NCBI GenBank assembly: GCA_029959295.1
Contig: JASCOH010000002.1
Coordinates: forward strand, 517,997 to 581,996
Origin: Flavobacteriaceae bacterium PS02334
Lineage (GTDB): Bacteria; Bacteroidota; Bacteroidia; Flavobacteriales; Flavobacteriaceae
Reading direction: 5' to 3'
Length of the DNA stretch: 64,000 nt
Of the stretch, positions 44,693 through 53,554 are shown piece by piece. A program made the translations under genes and the position numbers. Position 1 is the first letter of the stretch. The number at the start of each line of letters is the position of its first letter. The notes beneath the pieces were generated by a model. The model had not been told where the DNA came from. It worked only from the letters and a program-made list of their open reading frames with translations, and did no database searches.

Positions 44693-46714
44693 ATGAAAAA
44701 ATTACTAAAAAAGCCTTTCCTGACTGCGTTTGCTTGCCTTGCGCTGTTTTCGGCTAATGCACAAAAAAATGCCTACAAAGTTAAATCGCCAGCAAAAAAC
44801 AATGAGCTAGTTTTTGAACTTACAAAATCGGGACAGCCACAATACAAATTTACTTCTAACGGAAAATCAGTAATCGAACCTTCATTATTAGGATTTGAAT
44901 TCCAAGAAATAAAAAAAATGACCGAAGGTTTCAAAGTAGTTTCCACGGAAGAAAAATCAGTCAACGAAACTTGGGAACAGCCTTGGGGAGAATTCAAGAA
45001 AGTGAAGGACAACCACAACGAATTATTAGTTCATTTGCAGGAAACTAAAGGCGAAAAGCGTTTGGTAGATATCATTTTCAGAGTTTTTAACGATGGTTTG
45101 GGCTTTAGATATTCTTTCCCGAAACAGCCAAATTTGGGCAAAGTGAAAATCGCTAACGAAATCACGCAGTTTACTTTTTCTGCTGACCATGATGTATGGT
45201 GGATTCCGGTGCATTCTGAAAATAGCTATTATGAAAGCTTTTATAGAAAAACAGCAATCAGCAAAACCGATACGATAAATACGCCGGCTACTTTTGAAAC
45301 TAAAAATAATTTATTCGTAGCAGTTCACGAAGCTGATTTGACAGATTTTGCATCGATGACTTTAAAGAAATCAGGAAATAATCAATACAAAAGCGAATTG
45401 GTTCCGTGGGCGGATGGTGTAAAAGTATATGCTGAAGCACCGTTCCAAACGCCTTGGAGAACTATTATCGTCGGAGAAAAACCTGGAGATTTGGCAGTTT
45501 CAACTTTGATGCTGAACTTAAACGAACCTTCAAAAATCAAGGATGTTTCTTGGATCGAACCTTCAAAATATATCGGAATTTGGTGGGGAATGCACTTGGA
45601 AAAATACACTTGGGGACAAGGGCCAAAACATGGCGCAACGACTAAAATTACGAAAGAATATATTGATTTTGCTTCAAAAAACGGCTTAAACGGAGTTTTG
45701 GTTGAAGGGTGGAATGTAGGCTGGGACGGCGATTGGACGGCGGACGGAAATGCTTTCAGTTTCACAAAAGCTTATCCAGATTTTGACATTGTTGAAATCG
45801 GGAAATACGCAGCAAAGAAAAATGTTCGCTTAATCGGGCATCATGAAACTGCCGGCGCTACTAAAAATTACGAAAGCCAATTAGAAGAAGCTTTTAAATT
45901 GTATAATAAAATTGGCGTAAATACTGTAAAAACTGGCTATGTAAATAAATATCTAGACAAAAAAGAATGGCACGACAGCCAGTATGGAGTGCGCCATTAC
46001 AGAAAAGTAATCGAAACGGCGGCGAAATATAAAATCATGATTGACAACCACGAACCGGTAAAAGGAACGGGATTGCAACGCACGTATCCAAATTTGATGT
46101 CGCAAGAAGGCGGAAGAGGGCAAGAATATAACGCATGGTCAGTTGACGGAGGAAATACGCCAGAACACACCGTGACTTTGCCTTTTACCAGAATGCTTTC
46201 AGGCCCGATGGATTATACGCCTGGAAATTTTGACTTTGATTATAAATTGCCTCAAGGCGCAAAAGTGCAAACGACTTTGGCGGCGCAATTGGCTTTGTAT
46301 GTGGCTATTTTCAGTCCGTTGCAGATGGCTTCAGATTTGCCAGAAAATTATGAAGGCAAGCCTGAATTTAAGTTTGTGAAAGAAGTTCCGTGCATTTGGT
46401 CAGAGACAAAGTTCTTAGATTCAAAAATCGGCGAATACACGACCGTTGTTCGTAAAGATTGGAACAGTGAAAATTGGTATTTGGGCTCGCTTACAAACAG
46501 AGAAGCGAGACAGTTGAATATTCCGCTGACATTTTTAGAAAAAGGAAAATCATATAAAGCTGAAATCTATACGGATGGAAAAGGAGCAGACTACAAAACA
46601 AATCCTTATCCTGTAGAAATTTCTAGCAAGACGGTTGACAGCACTACGATTCTAAATTTAAATTTAGCTTCTGGTGGCGGAACTGCAATAAAATTTACCC
46701 CGATTGCAAAGTAG
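44693..46714 (+). CDS. GH97 alpha-glucosidase, SusB-like inverting type
   Basis: With ATG 44693 the protein has 674 residues and a signal peptide (FACLALFSANAQ); the frame upstream overlaps the previous gene and is not used. It has the GH97 build: beta-sandwich to about 260, (beta/alpha)8 barrel, C-terminal beta-domain. Glu385 (IGHHETAG), Glu454 (DNHEPVKGTG), Glu472 (SQEGG) and Glu478 (GQEYN) have the same spacing as SusB Glu439, 508, 526 and 532, the base/acid/calcium set, as I recall it. VKTGYV replaces the nucleophile Asp of retaining members. It should release glucose from alpha-glucooligosaccharides in the periplasm. Confidence 0.9.
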   Translation: MKKLLKKPFLTAFACLALFSANAQKNAYKVKSPAKNNELVFELTKSGQPQYKFTSNGKSVIEPSLLGFEFQEIKKMTEGFKVVSTEEKSVNETWEQPWGEFKKVKDNHNELLVHLQETKGEKRLVDIIFRVFNDGLGFRYSFPKQPNLGKVKIANEITQFTFSADHDVWWIPVHSENSYYESFYRKTAISKTDTINTPATFETKNNLFVAVHEADLTDFASMTLKKSGNNQYKSELVPWADGVKVYAEAPFQTPWRTIIVGEKPGDLAVSTLMLNLNEPSKIKDVSWIEPSKYIGIWWGMHLEKYTWGQGPKHGATTKITKEYIDFASKNGLNGVLVEGWNVGWDGDWTADGNAFSFTKAYPDFDIVEIGKYAAKKNVRLIGHHETAGATKNYESQLEEAFKLYNKIGVNTVKTGYVNKYLDKKEWHDSQYGVRHYRKVIETAAKYKIMIDNHEPVKGTGLQRTYPNLMSQEGGRGQEYNAWSVDGGNTPEHTVTLPFTRMLSGPMDYTPGNFDFDYKLPQGAKVQTTLAAQLALYVAIFSPLQMASDLPENYEGKPEFKFVKEVPCIWSETKFLDSKIGEYTTVVRKDWNSENWYLGSLTNREARQLNIPLTFLEKGKSYKAEIYTDGKGADYKTNPYPVEISSKTVDSTTILNLNLASGGGTAIKFTPIAK

Positions 46715-46735
46715 ATTATTGATTTTTTGTGATTG

Positions 46736-46763
46736 AAAACGGAGCCATTTGGCTCCGTTTTTT
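46736..46763 (+). terminator. Intrinsic terminator of the PUL
   Basis: AAAACGGAGCC and GGCTCCGTTTT pair around ATTT and are followed by T, about 22 bases after the GH97 stop. Confidence 0.93.
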
Positions 46764-46939
46764 GTTTATAATATCACAATTTATTGATAGATTGATAAAA
46801 TATATCAAAAAACTACTCTTAAAATTATCTAAATTAAAAGTTAAAAACTGCTTTTTTAAAAGACAATATTTGTAATTTCACTACCATATTATTTCAGTAT
46901 CTCCCCCAAGATCTACTAAACTTTTTAAAATCTACTGCC

Positions 46940-48787
46940 ATGCCAATAAGCACGCAAATCCAGATTCAAATTGGAGGAGAACAACTTACGCGTTTTTCAA
47001 AACTCGTAATCAACCAGAAGGTTCACACGCACCATCGTTTTTCTATTTTACAGCCACTGCCGAAAGAATTTGTAGCAGAAGCAATTGACAAAGCTCAAAA
47101 TTATGTCGGGCAGACCGTGAAAATCACCATAAATCCGACGAGCATGATGACTTCATCGCCGTTGAATTTTGTCGGAGTGATTACAGAAGCGCAAGTGGTC
47201 AGAACTTCTGGAGCTTCTGGAGGAATAATTATCAACGGCTACAGTCCCACAATTTTAATGGAAGGTCCGCCAAATATTCGTTCTTTCAGCGATAAATCTT
47301 TAGCAGATATTGTTCAAGATGTGGTTGGAAATTACTCTAATGAAAATCTAAAATCGTCAATTTCAGTAGCCAAAGATTCGACTTTGCCTTACACGGTTCA
47401 ATATGGCGAGAGTGATTTTGCTTTCTTATGCAGAATTGCGCAAAAAAAAGGAGAATGGTTTTATTTCAATGGCGAAGAACTTATATTTGGGAAGCCAAAA
47501 GCTAAAAATTTTACTTTAGAATACGGACGAACGCTGCATTCTTTCAACATAGAAATGCGTGCAAAATCACTCGGTTTTGAATATTTGGGCTATGATCCTT
47601 CCAACGGAGATACGCAAAAAGCGAATTCAGGAGAAGTAAATTACCAGCCTGACGGCTATTCAAAATCAATCTTTGAATCGTCAAAGAAAATGTTTCCGAA
47701 TACTTCGACAATGCTGTATTCCCATGCTCTGGAGGAAGGAAATTCAAGAACGCACTTGATTGAAAGAGTTTCGACACAGCTTCAATCGCGGACTGCAGAT
47801 TTGGTTACGGCCAAAGGAGATTCTGATGAAACAGGACTCCGAATTGGCGACGTAATTCAAATTAAAGAACCCGCTTTTTCACTTACCGGGAATCCGCTTG
47901 ACGGACTAAAAGAGCAAAATTTCGGCAATTATATTCTGACTGACATCATGCACATTTGCGATGAATCCGGAACTTACCACAACAGTTTTGATGCCGTTCC
48001 GGAAAGCGTTTTGTCGCCTCCTTATGGAAATGTGCACAGTTTTCCTTCGGCAGAATCACAGCCAGCAACTATAATTTCAAATCAAGATCCCGCAGGTTTG
48101 GGAAGAGTTCAAGTAGCTTTTGCCTGGCAGAAAGCACAAGGCACGCACACGCCTTGGATCAGGATGATAAATCCGCATTCTGGCGGTGGAAAAGGCTTTT
48201 ATTTTATTCCGGAAGAAGGCGAAGAAGTTTTGGTCGCTTTTGAAGGAGGAAATGCTGAAAAGCCTTTTGTTTTGGGAGCAATGTACAACGGAAGCGCTTC
48301 AAGCAATTATTACACCCAAGGAAATGACCAAAAGGTAATCCACACGCGTTCAGGAACTAAGATGATTTTTAACGACGCAAAAGGAAGCGTTTTCATCGAA
48401 GATCCGAGTGGCAATACCTGGATGATGGACGGTGAAGGAAACATTTCGGTAAATGCGCCAAAGAATTTCAACCTGAATGCAGGCGAAAATGTAAATATTA
48501 CGGCAGGAAAAAATATTTCTGTGAGAGCCGGAGAAAATATAGATAATTCTGCAAATGACAATATTACGTCGATTGCAGGCGTAGATATTATACAAAATGC
48601 TTCTGGAGATATTCGAGAAACTTCTGATTCTAGAACTGAAATTGTTGCAAAAGATTTTAAGCGAGAATCAGAAACATCTAATGAAATTGCCGGAGAAATT
48701 TCGATGTTCAGCCAAAATGAGAACATGACGATGCAAAGCGGCAAAACCGTTGAATTCAATAGTGCAGAGAAATCTAAATTATTCTAA
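46940..48787 (+). CDS. vgrG: T6SS VgrG spike protein
   Basis: A 615-residue VgrG. The gp27-like base occupies about 1-370 (residues 10-30 IQIGGEQLTRFSKLVINQ; YTVQYGESDFAFLCRIAQ near 150). The gp5 OB-fold is about 380-450 (DPAGLGRVQVAFAWQ, HSGGGKGFYFIPEEGEEVLV), followed by the triple beta-helix with short glycine/asparagine repeats (NAGENVNITAGKNISVRAGE) to the end. No C-terminal effector extension is fused. It caps the Hcp tube of the contractile type VI machine, here of the Bacteroidota type. No structural genes are in the window, so this is a remote or orphan vgrG cluster. The cargo is probably encoded downstream. Confidence 0.95.
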   Translation: MPISTQIQIQIGGEQLTRFSKLVINQKVHTHHRFSILQPLPKEFVAEAIDKAQNYVGQTVKITINPTSMMTSSPLNFVGVITEAQVVRTSGASGGIIINGYSPTILMEGPPNIRSFSDKSLADIVQDVVGNYSNENLKSSISVAKDSTLPYTVQYGESDFAFLCRIAQKKGEWFYFNGEELIFGKPKAKNFTLEYGRTLHSFNIEMRAKSLGFEYLGYDPSNGDTQKANSGEVNYQPDGYSKSIFESSKKMFPNTSTMLYSHALEEGNSRTHLIERVSTQLQSRTADLVTAKGDSDETGLRIGDVIQIKEPAFSLTGNPLDGLKEQNFGNYILTDIMHICDESGTYHNSFDAVPESVLSPPYGNVHSFPSAESQPATIISNQDPAGLGRVQVAFAWQKAQGTHTPWIRMINPHSGGGKGFYFIPEEGEEVLVAFEGGNAEKPFVLGAMYNGSASSNYYTQGNDQKVIHTRSGTKMIFNDAKGSVFIEDPSGNTWMMDGEGNISVNAPKNFNLNAGENVNITAGKNISVRAGENIDNSANDNITSIAGVDIIQNASGDIRETSDSRTEIVAKDFKRESETSNEIAGEISMFSQNENMTMQSGKTVEFNSAEKSKLF

Positions 48788-48788
48788 G

Positions 48789-48959
48789 ATGGCAATTACA
48801 AAAACAGCAAAAAATATGATCATTACTGTTGCGAATGATTATAATCTGGTCGTTGAGAAAAAAATAGAAAAAATTGCGGGCAAGCTCAATGTGGAAGCAA
48901 TGGCTGAAAATTTGATTTTGGCAAGCAATAAGAAAATCGTATCGCATGGCAACAAATAA
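48789..48959 (+). CDS. 56-residue beta-helix-like protein following VgrG
   Basis: ATG 48789 follows the VgrG stop by one base, and the gene overlaps the next by 14 bases, so translation is coupled on both sides. The sequence (MAITKTAKNMIITVANDYNL, then KIAGKLNVEAMAENLILASN) consists of short alternating strands like those of the VgrG beta-helix tip. It may extend or cap the spike or adapt an effector to it. I know no named family for it. The 5' start at 48750 is rejected because it lies inside vgrG. Confidence 0.7.
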   Translation: MAITKTAKNMIITVANDYNLVVEKKIEKIAGKLNVEAMAENLILASNKKIVSHGNK

Positions 48960-50721
48960 CTTATTCGGAAATTACACGCCTCCAGCACCGCCACCAGTTG
49001 AAGAGACGGTGAATGTGTATGTAGGAATGTTTTTTGACGGAACTGGAAACAATCGTTTCAATTCCGAAGAAACTTATTACAGCCATGTGACTTCTAGCGA
49101 GGTAAATATTGTGGCTGACACGATTCCGTCGAAATATGAAGTGATCAGGGAAGAGAACGGTGAAGAGGAAAAAATAAAGATTACAGACAGAGACAGCTAT
49201 TGGAATCCTTATTCTAATGTGGTAAAACTCTTTGATTTATATAAAGAAGTAAAGACTAAAAACTATTCTGACGACCAGCATCCAGAATATGGCAAACACG
49301 TTATCTTAAAGCAATATATCGAAGGAATCGGAACAAAACAAGGGAAAGAAGATGACATTCTGGGTTCTGCTTTGGGAAGAAGTTCTTGGGGCGTAATCGG
49401 AAGGGTGGAAGAAGGAATAAAAGCAGTCGTGGCCAATCAATTCAGTACGGTTCAAGGGCAAAAAATAAATAAGATAGTTTTCGACGTTTTTGGATTTAGC
49501 AGAGGTGCGGCTGCGGCAAGGCATTTTTGCAATGAAGTCAAGAAAAAGCCGATTTACACCAACATGATGCGTGACGAAATGGATATAAAAAGGGGAGTTC
49601 CGCCTCAAAAATATATCACGAAACAGGCCGGAGGCTTGCTTGGCGCTGAATTAAAGAAGAAAGGGCATAAGACTGTAGGAGATACTTTCAATATAGAAAT
49701 TCGCTTTTTAGGATTATTCGATACCGTAATTTCAGACGGAATTACTAAAGAAAATTTAGGCTACAAGGCAAGTTTGGTTTTCGGAGTTTCCACTATTATT
49801 TTTCAGGAAGCCTTGCAAGATATAAAGACTAATATTAGCAATCTCGACATAAAAAGTGTTTTTCACATCAAAGCTGACAATGAATGGCGCAAGAATTTTG
49901 CTTCTACGCCGACAAATGCAGGCTATACTTTGGGAATGCTGGGCGCGCATTCTGACATCGGCGGCGGTTATGCGAGCTTAGACAAAAATGTCACGATTCT
50001 AGATTTCTTTGATTTAAGAGAAGGCGACACCGCTTTGTGGGAAGAAAAGCAGAAAGTGCGTCAATATTTTATAAATTCTGGCTTTTGCACCGATTCTCAA
50101 ATTGTATTGAAAAACACGCATGATCATTACATGCAGACGACGGCGACACCGCTTGTCGATAAATATTTACCCATTTTTGTTACCAAAGAAGTAGAAAGAA
50201 CGGGCGATTATCAAATTCCGGAGTCGACGATTTATGATCCTACGAAGACGCACATTATCAATGAAAAAAAGCTTTCTGATCACTATATGCTGGTTGACGA
50301 ACGCAAGATTTCAAATAAATATTCGCTTGTGCCGATGTATTTGATGCTGCAAAAAGCGATTGAAGACGGAGTTCCGTTTTATGAAAGTTATGACGCGGCA
50401 GAAACGAAACCGCCTTATAAATTTGAATATGAAATTCCGAATACAGAAAAATACAAACTGTTGAATGAATATCTTGAATTTATGAAGGAAGTTGTCAAGA
50501 ATAAATCGAATGGGAAATATACGATTCCAGGGGAAATATACAGGCATGTTTTGAATAATTACGTACATCTTTCTGCTAATTATGGAGGCTTGGAGGCTAT
50601 CAATTTAAAATCAGGAGACCATCACATTTTAGGAAAATTAGGCTTTGTAAACCAGCCAGTTCCTTACACGATGAGTGACGGAACTATAAAATATGAACGA
50701 GAAATTTACCAACCAAAATAA
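48946..50721 (+). CDS. DUF2235 alpha/beta-hydrolase, probable T6SS phospholipase effector (Tle1-like)
   Basis: A 591-residue protein without a signal peptide. VYVGMFFDGTGNNRF near residue 25 is the DUF2235 opening. GFSRG at 183-187 is the nucleophile elbow with Ser185, followed by AAAARHF. RFLGLFDTV near 250 and GAHSDIGGGY near 333-342 (Asp337) supply the other conserved segments. DUF2235 proteins next to vgrG include the Tle1 phospholipase effectors that attack membranes of rival cells. The position between VgrG and a lipoprotein gene fits a lipase with its immunity lipoprotein. Self-protection by the next gene is inference. Confidence 0.85.
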   Translation: MATNNLFGNYTPPAPPPVEETVNVYVGMFFDGTGNNRFNSEETYYSHVTSSEVNIVADTIPSKYEVIREENGEEEKIKITDRDSYWNPYSNVVKLFDLYKEVKTKNYSDDQHPEYGKHVILKQYIEGIGTKQGKEDDILGSALGRSSWGVIGRVEEGIKAVVANQFSTVQGQKINKIVFDVFGFSRGAAAARHFCNEVKKKPIYTNMMRDEMDIKRGVPPQKYITKQAGGLLGAELKKKGHKTVGDTFNIEIRFLGLFDTVISDGITKENLGYKASLVFGVSTIIFQEALQDIKTNISNLDIKSVFHIKADNEWRKNFASTPTNAGYTLGMLGAHSDIGGGYASLDKNVTILDFFDLREGDTALWEEKQKVRQYFINSGFCTDSQIVLKNTHDHYMQTTATPLVDKYLPIFVTKEVERTGDYQIPESTIYDPTKTHIINEKKLSDHYMLVDERKISNKYSLVPMYLMLQKAIEDGVPFYESYDAAETKPPYKFEYEIPNTEKYKLLNEYLEFMKEVVKNKSNGKYTIPGEIYRHVLNNYVHLSANYGGLEAINLKSGDHHILGKLGFVNQPVPYTMSDGTIKYEREIYQPK

Positions 50722-50740
50722 TTGATTTACCAATAAAATT

Positions 50741-51910
50741 ATGACAAGATATTTAAGCTGTTTTTTGCTTTTTTTATCCTTATTGCTTTTTTCAAGATGC
50801 GTTTATAGTCAGAAAGGAAGTGATAACAGCGACACTTTTAACTGGAATGCAGGTTTGTCGGCACCAAAAAATTATCCGTCTGGAGCGCCTTCAGTTCAAT
50901 ATTTCTATAAAAAAGAAAAAATTGCGGCAGCTTCGCTTGGAACAGGCGCCAATCAAGGCTGGGGGGAAACCAGTGGCGGTTTTGTGGGCGGTGAAGTTTT
51001 AAAGCCGGTTCCGGATAGCATGGCGGTAAAATGGGTTTGCAGTGTCGATAATTTGGTTTATAAATCTGGATTTAAATTAGATCGTGAAAATATCTTGGCT
51101 TTTTTCAAAAAAGGAATTGTAGATTCTTTTGGAAACCAGGTAGAATATACTGAAATAGTTACAGGAACAGCTCCGGGAGGAAATGTCTGCGTTTGGCTGA
51201 AAGCCGGACAATCCATAACTCAAGTCGGGAAATTCAAAGTAAAAGAAGGAGTTGAAGATCCGAATATTGATGCCGATTACAAGAAAAAAGATGTAAAATC
51301 TTGGGGAAATTACCTTACGTATTGGAAAATTCACGGAATTCCGTATGATTCGTGGGAAAAAGGAAATCCTACTTATAAATATGACATTGCTTACACCACA
51401 GAAGAGGAAGCTACGAAAAATTTCAGCATGGCAATCAGCGGTTTGTCAAAAGACGGAAGCGTAGTTTATGCCGACGGCGATTTAAAATTTTTAGAATGGG
51501 ATGGAAATCCAGCTTTAGACAGTAAAATTTCCAACAAAAAATTGCCTGTCCAGTTTTATATGCAATGGATTTCAAGAGACCAAAAAGAATGGTATGAAGC
51601 GCAAATTGTGTTTCCGAATGATTTTGAAAAGCAATTTCTAGATTTTGAAAATAAGTATGGAAAAGGAGCGAGAATAATTCTTGGAATGGAAAAAAGGCAA
51701 GAAGGAAATGATTTTTCTTTTGGTAAGATCTGGCTTCAGAATCCGCAAGGAAAACAGGAAATCATGAGATTTCGAGCCGCCAAATTAGATTATGTCAAGC
51801 GAGATTATAAAGTGTCAAAATATTCATTGCCTAAAAATTTCGCTTTTCCAAAATGGGAAGGAAAGGTTGCTTTGGTTTTTCCAGATTTTGATTTCTGGCA
51901 AGAAAAATAA
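50741..51910 (+). CDS. DUF2931 family lipoprotein, candidate immunity protein
   Basis: A 389-residue protein with a lipoprotein signal (LLFLSLLLFSRC, lipobox FSRC near residue 20). The mature N-terminus FNWNAGLSAPKNYPSGAPSV and the beta-rich body (WGETSGGFVGGEVLKPVPDS, KLPVQFYMQWISRDQKEWYE) match DUF2931. Such lipoproteins are frequent directly after DUF2235 or other T6SS lipase genes in Bacteroidota. A periplasmic immunity role against the lipase is plausible and untested. It lies 19 bases after the DUF2235 stop. No enzyme motif is visible. Confidence 0.75.
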   Translation: MTRYLSCFLLFLSLLLFSRCVYSQKGSDNSDTFNWNAGLSAPKNYPSGAPSVQYFYKKEKIAAASLGTGANQGWGETSGGFVGGEVLKPVPDSMAVKWVCSVDNLVYKSGFKLDRENILAFFKKGIVDSFGNQVEYTEIVTGTAPGGNVCVWLKAGQSITQVGKFKVKEGVEDPNIDADYKKKDVKSWGNYLTYWKIHGIPYDSWEKGNPTYKYDIAYTTEEEATKNFSMAISGLSKDGSVVYADGDLKFLEWDGNPALDSKISNKKLPVQFYMQWISRDQKEWYEAQIVFPNDFEKQFLDFENKYGKGARIILGMEKRQEGNDFSFGKIWLQNPQGKQEIMRFRAAKLDYVKRDYKVSKYSLPKNFAFPKWEGKVALVFPDFDFWQEK

Positions 51911-51961
51911 GCGGAAAGCGAAGTTCAAATTCTATTAATTGATATAAAAAAATAAATTTTT

Positions 51962-53014
51962 TTGAAGCCAAAATATAAAAAATATAAAATAAAAGAAGGA
52001 GATTCCCTTGAAAGTATTTCTAAAATTCTAGGAAAACCGACATTGGAAGTGAAAAATTTCCATAATATTTTTTGCGATCACGACAATTTCATAGTTCTCG
52101 ATTTTCCAAAAGATTTAAAGGAACTTTTTATTTATCCAGAATATAATGAAGTGGATTTGTACGTGATTCCGGAAGTATTTTTTAATGCCGGAAACAAGTT
52201 GCTTTTCATTCCGATTCAGCAGAAAATTAATTACGGCGTTGAATACAAAATTGTCAAGGGCGAAGAAATAAATACGATGAAATTTGAAGCAAGCATTTAT
52301 TTCAAAGGTAAAATCGACAATCAAAATAGTGTTTTTGAAGTAGACAGAATTTCTAAAACATTTATAAATAATGAGGAAACATCTACGATTGCAGATGAAT
52401 TGGCTGAAAAAGTTGCCAGTGTAATTTATCCTTTGCAAATAATTGTGGATGAGGAAGGAAAGTGGAATTCGGTTTATAATTTCCATGAAATAAACAATCG
52501 CTGGGAAAAAGTAAAAGAGAAGATTTTAGAAGAATATGAAGGTGAATGGGTTGAAAAATACCTCGATTTGAATGAAAAAACCTTGCAAAGTGAAGAAAAA
52601 TTAAATGAATCACTTTCAAAAGATTGGTTTTTAAACGCTTATTTCAACGGAATTTACGTCCATTATACAAAATATTCGAGCAAAAGAAATGTTGCTTTTC
52701 CGCTTTTGATAAACTGCAAAGCGCCGGTTTATGCAACGGAACAAAAAATTGAAAAATATATAGATGACTATAAATTAATAAATATCGAACAGCAGGGAAT
52801 TTTAAATGACGACAGGGCAAAAGCAGATTTTGAAGAAAATTTAGATTACCAATATCATGCGATGCTAAATCCGGAAGCAGAAAAAGCGACGGGAAATTTC
52901 AGGGCAAAATATTTCTTAGATTCTAAAACAAATCTTGTCGAATCTATGTTTTTTGAATGCTCGATTGATCTTGAAATTCCGAGAAAAGTTGAAATTGTGA
53001 TATCGCTTATATAG
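51962..53014 (+). CDS. LysM-domain protein of the T6SS island, TTG start
   Basis: A 350-residue protein starting at TTG 51962. An in-frame stop lies at 51953-51955 and the next ATG is about 105 codons later, so a non-ATG start is required (ATT 51956 is the only other option). Residues about 7-60 form a LysM-like domain (YKIKEGDSLESISKILGKPT), usually a peptidoglycan or scaffold binder. The rest is mixed alpha/beta with many charged residues and no known motif. No signal peptide. It stands between the lipoprotein and the PAAR-like gene, which points to a baseplate or effector-loading adaptor. Function is inferred from context only. Confidence 0.75.
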   Translation: MKPKYKKYKIKEGDSLESISKILGKPTLEVKNFHNIFCDHDNFIVLDFPKDLKELFIYPEYNEVDLYVIPEVFFNAGNKLLFIPIQQKINYGVEYKIVKGEEINTMKFEASIYFKGKIDNQNSVFEVDRISKTFINNEETSTIADELAEKVASVIYPLQIIVDEEGKWNSVYNFHEINNRWEKVKEKILEEYEGEWVEKYLDLNEKTLQSEEKLNESLSKDWFLNAYFNGIYVHYTKYSSKRNVAFPLLINCKAPVYATEQKIEKYIDDYKLINIEQQGILNDDRAKADFEENLDYQYHAMLNPEAEKATGNFRAKYFLDSKTNLVESMFFECSIDLEIPRKVEIVISLI

Positions 53015-53034
53015 CATCCGAAAAAATAAAAACC

Positions 53035-53544
53035 ATGAGTGAGAAATATATTGTTGTTCAAGGAGCAGACTGCAAATGCAAGTTCAGCGTAGAGCCATTA
53101 ATTGACAAACTAATGGTGAAAACGCATGAAAAAGAATATGCAAACGACAAAGACGGTTCTAAAAAACTGATTGCGACTGATAAAGAATTGGGCCAGACTT
53201 TAGAGAAAAATACTTTCGGGAAATGCAAATTGCAGCCGACCCCGGGCGGTTATCTTCCGTGCAAAGCGGTGATTACAAAATGGAGCGCTTTTTATGAAAA
53301 AGTGACGATGTCAAACGGCGGCAAGATTTTGCTCGAAGACAGCAAAGCCACCTGCCCGATTGGCGGTCCGGATTGTATTTTTATAGACAAAAACGGACAA
53401 AAAACAGAAGGAAGCAGCCAAAATACTAAAAATGCAAATGCTGAGGTACAAAGCCAGCTGAACCCCCTTGCTAATAATGAAAAAATGTTAGAAAAACAGC
53501 CTTCGAATCCAGGCGTAATCGAAAAATTCAAGCAATTTATTTAA
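53035..53544 (+). CDS. DUF4280 PAAR-like spike-tip protein
   Basis: A 169-residue protein. YIVVQGADCKCKFSVEP near the N-terminus and the cysteine-containing segments GKCKLQPTPGGYLPCKA and KATCPIGGPDCIFIDKNGQK match DUF4280, the PAAR-like family of Bacteroidota. It would sit on the VgrG tip and hold a metal ion through its Cys/His residues. The C-terminal 50 residues are a disordered polar tail that could bind the effector. It lies 20 bases after the LysM gene and ten bases before the large OmpA-domain gene, which is the natural cargo candidate. Confidence 0.85.
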   Translation: MSEKYIVVQGADCKCKFSVEPLIDKLMVKTHEKEYANDKDGSKKLIATDKELGQTLEKNTFGKCKLQPTPGGYLPCKAVITKWSAFYEKVTMSNGGKILLEDSKATCPIGGPDCIFIDKNGQKTEGSSQNTKNANAEVQSQLNPLANNEKMLEKQPSNPGVIEKFKQFI

Positions 53545-53554
53545 TCATTTTAAG

